Below, in pieces: positions 62,306 through 64,000 of a stretch of DNA of 64,000 bases. The DNA lies in assembly GCA_903863935.1 (NCBI GenBank), contig CAIPDV010000026.1, positions 25,515 to 89,514 of the forward strand, written 5' to 3'. Below the pieces are notes generated by a model. It did no database searches. It saw nothing but the letters and a program-made list of their open reading frames with translations, and was not told the origin of the DNA. A program made the position numbers and the translations under genes. The DNA comes from an uncultured Bacteroidota bacterium (GTDB lineage: Bacteria; Bacteroidota; Bacteroidia; JABEUT01). Every line of letters begins with the position of its first letter. The first letter of the stretch is position 1.

Positions 62306-63676
62306 TTATTTTTTCTTTATAAATTTGTTATCGTAATTCACATTTTTTGCATCAAGAAGTTTGGATTGAATAGTTAGTCTTCTTATGAAGCCCTTATAAT
62401 TTTTATTCTCAGGGTCTGTCCACAAAGCTTCTGCCAGGGCACACATCCTTGGGAGGGCCATGTACTCAACGTGTGAAAAATCGGGGATATATTCAGTCCA
62501 TACATTTCCCTGTGCCCCTAAAATGTAGGGCGTTTTATCAGGGCTTAGTTTCTTCGGTGTTGGTACATAATCATAAACAGCAGGCAGGGGATTGTATCCA
62601 CCAATGGCCAATGGCTCTTCATTAATTTTCTTTGATTGATAGTGGTCAAAATAGCAAGGATTGCCTGGAGACATAACCACATAATGTTCTTGTTCTGCGG
62701 CGGCAATTCCACCCGATGTACCCCTCCAACTCATAACAATAGCACCGGGTGCAAGCCCACCTTCCAGAATTTCGTCCCAACCGATAACAGTTTTTCCTTT
62801 GGCCGTAAGATAATTTACAATTCGTTTTGTAAAGTAACTCTGCAATTCCGCTTCATTAGCCAGCTTCTCTTTTTTAATTCTGGCCTGACATTTGGCACAT
62901 GTTTTCCATCTGTCTTTCGGACATTCATCACCACCTATGTGAATATATTTTCCCGGGAAAAGCGCACAAACTTCCGATAATATATTCTCTATAAAGGAGA
63001 AAGTACTATCATTCCCGGCGCAAAAAACTTCATTCGAAACACCCCAGATAGTCATGGGTTCAAAAGGTCCTCCCGTGCAGGAATATTGTGGATATGCAGC
63101 AAGTGCGGCAACTGAATGACCGGGCATTTCAATCTCGGGGACTATTGTAATATGCCGCTCAGTAGCATATGCTATAATTTCTTTAATGTCTTCCTGTGAA
63201 TAATATCCGCTATAAGGTTTTCTGTCAAATTTGTTACCTGTATCCTTAGGGTGTCCAATAACCGTTTCTTTTCTGGTTGAGGATATTTGAGTGAGCAATG
63301 GATATTTTTTTATTTCAATTCTCCAGCCCTGATCATCGGTAAGGTGCCAATGAAACGTATTAAACTTATAAAGTGCCATCAGATCAAGGTATTTTTTTAT
63401 TTCTTCTTTACTAAAAAAATGCCGACTGCAATCAAGATGCATACCTCTCCATTTATATTGTGGTTCATCAGCAATTGCAGCAGCCGGAATTTTTAATCTT
63501 GTTTGCTGTTCAACCGGTAGTAACTGAATTAAAGTTTGAATGGCATAGAAAGATCCTGCGCCTGTTGATGCCGTAATTCTTATTTCATCCGATGAGATAT
63601 TAAGTAAGTAACCTTCCTCTTTTATAGCTGTGTCAAATGGTGTTATTGAAAAAACAATTGCTTTATGGAGCCCCAA
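62306..63676 (-). CDS. GH20 beta-N-acetylhexosaminidase, 5' end damaged
   Basis: Hydrolyses terminal N-acetylhexosamine. The catalytic domain is complete: WRGMHLDCSRHFFS, HWHLTDDQGWRIEI, catalytic IHIGGDECPK (Asp-Glu), VIGWDEILEGG, and the C-terminal YMALPRMCALAEALW. The open frame as called starts at a TTG (63676). Its frame continues upstream to a stop at 63743-63745 with codons for LTKYLEQNYGLKLRIQTTD, which belong to the GH20b N-terminal domain. There is no start codon or signal peptide in that extension, so the N-terminus has been lost by frameshift, deletion or error. Confidence 0.8.
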   Translation of the reverse strand: MGLHKAIVFSITPFDTAIKEEGYLLNISSDEIRITASTGAGSFYAIQTLIQLLPVEQQTRLKIPAAAIADEPQYKWRGMHLDCSRHFFSKEEIKKYLDLMALYKFNTFHWHLTDDQGWRIEIKKYPLLTQISSTRKETVIGHPKDTGNKFDRKPYSGYYSQEDIKEIIAYATERHITIVPEIEMPGHSVAALAAYPQYSCTGGPFEPMTIWGVSNEVFCAGNDSTFSFIENILSEVCALFPGKYIHIGGDECPKDRWKTCAKCQARIKKEKLANEAELQSYFTKRIVNYLTAKGKTVIGWDEILEGGLAPGAIVMSWRGTSGGIAAAEQEHYVVMSPGNPCYFDHYQSKKINEEPLAIGGYNPLPAVYDYVPTPKKLSPDKTPYILGAQGNVWTEYIPDFSHVEYMALPRMCALAEALWTDPENKNYKGFIRRLTIQSKLLDAKNVNYDNKFIKKK

Positions 63677-63907
63677 ATCTGTGGTTTGTATTCGTAATTT
63701 GAGTCCGTAATTCTGTTCAAGATATTTCGTCAGGCATTTATTTCATCACCCTCAGAACATACAAGGGTACTCTTGTAAAAAAATTGGTGGTATCTCATTA
63801 AATTTATAAGTATAAGATTGAGGCTATAAATACGATAGTGAGGGATTGAAATGCAATAGCTATTATATAGATTAACAAAACTATAAACCTAAGTCAACTG
63901 TTTAGTC

Positions 63908-64000
63908 TTATTTACTCTTCAGACCTTTTAAGAAAAAGCTGGTAGTCTTTGCCAACGCCTTTTTCTTTTTCGCATCAAAAGCGATTTTAGCAAATTCTCC
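63908..64000 (-). CDS. 3' end of an unidentified gene, truncated by the window
   Basis: The last 30 codons before the right edge, reading KIAFDAKKKKALAKTTSFFLKGLKSK and stop on the minus strand; Lys-rich C-terminus. The gene's identity cannot be told. It is upstream of the GH20 gene on the same strand, with 160 bp of AT-rich sequence between. Confidence 0.6.
   Translation of the reverse strand, partial: GEFAKIAFDAKKKKALAKTTSFFLKGLKSK

Overview
The window is a stretch of chromosome from a member of the Bacteroidota, probably an environmental Sphingobacteriia/Chitinophagia-like lineage; the genus cannot be fixed from sequence alone. The evidence is AT-rich coding DNA, secreted proteins ending in type IX (Por) sorting domains, a Bacteroidota-type SUF operon, several Bacteroidota-restricted families (DUF2480, the misnamed 'ABC transporter ATPase' family), many starts without a purine-rich ribosome site, and TAnnTTTG -7 promoter boxes just upstream of several starts. 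No rRNA, CRISPR array, prophage or transposase was seen. One tRNA (Phe, GAA) is present.

Layout. 1-6.2 kb (mostly minus): a second, N-terminally short dnaB paralogue running off the left edge, full-length dnaB, a lipoprotein, holB (delta'), ribBA and DUF2480. 6.3-9.1 kb (plus): pepT, then a pair of small PD-(D/E)XK nuclease genes, one soluble (HsdR_N-like) and one membrane-anchored (Mrr-like). 9.1-15.1 kb (minus): a complete SUF iron-sulfur operon ordered sufA-like, sufB, sufC, sufD, sufS, sufE, DUF59. 15.4-24 kb: an S53 protease, a secreted transglutaminase-like protein, a small membrane protein, YceI, an S10 carboxypeptidase, and coaX with an outer-membrane protein gene. 24.1-24.9 kb: tRNA-Phe with a terminator and a small secreted protein.

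24.9-30 kb holds a translesion-synthesis module: a short DnaE-type polymerase and DinB in one minus-strand operon, divergent from an XRE-S24 (LexA-like) regulator, with two matching palindromes in the shared control region. 30-31.6 kb is a decayed patch: a DNA methyltransferase without its N-terminal catalytic motif, a nuclease-tail remnant, and several REP-like palindromes. 31.6-36.2 kb (plus): lptC, a CorC/HlyC-like protein, folK, a conserved Bacteroidota gene, a nucleotide-sugar epimerase and a CpsB-like phosphatase. 36.3-41.8 kb: a T9SS-secreted repeat protein, mdh, a 17-residue-repeat protein, two tandem Lys/Thr-rich secreted mini-proteins, and DUF2252.

42-57 kb is a surface-polysaccharide cluster: an ABC exporter (Wzm/Wzt type), two methyltransferases and ten glycosyltransferases including a GT11 fucosyltransferase and a GT2-GT4 fusion. 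It is followed by a KirBac channel, a T9SS-secreted NHL-repeat protein, a TPR gene broken by an in-frame stop, a GH20 hexosaminidase with a damaged 5' end, and the 3' end of an unidentified gene.

The observations most worth a second look are: a 27-bp GC-rich palindrome present as an apparent empty/filled pair between genes and inserted in frame in the sorting domain of a secreted protein; the S24/DinB/short-DnaE module with its paired operators; the paired nuclease genes; and the dnaB duplication.
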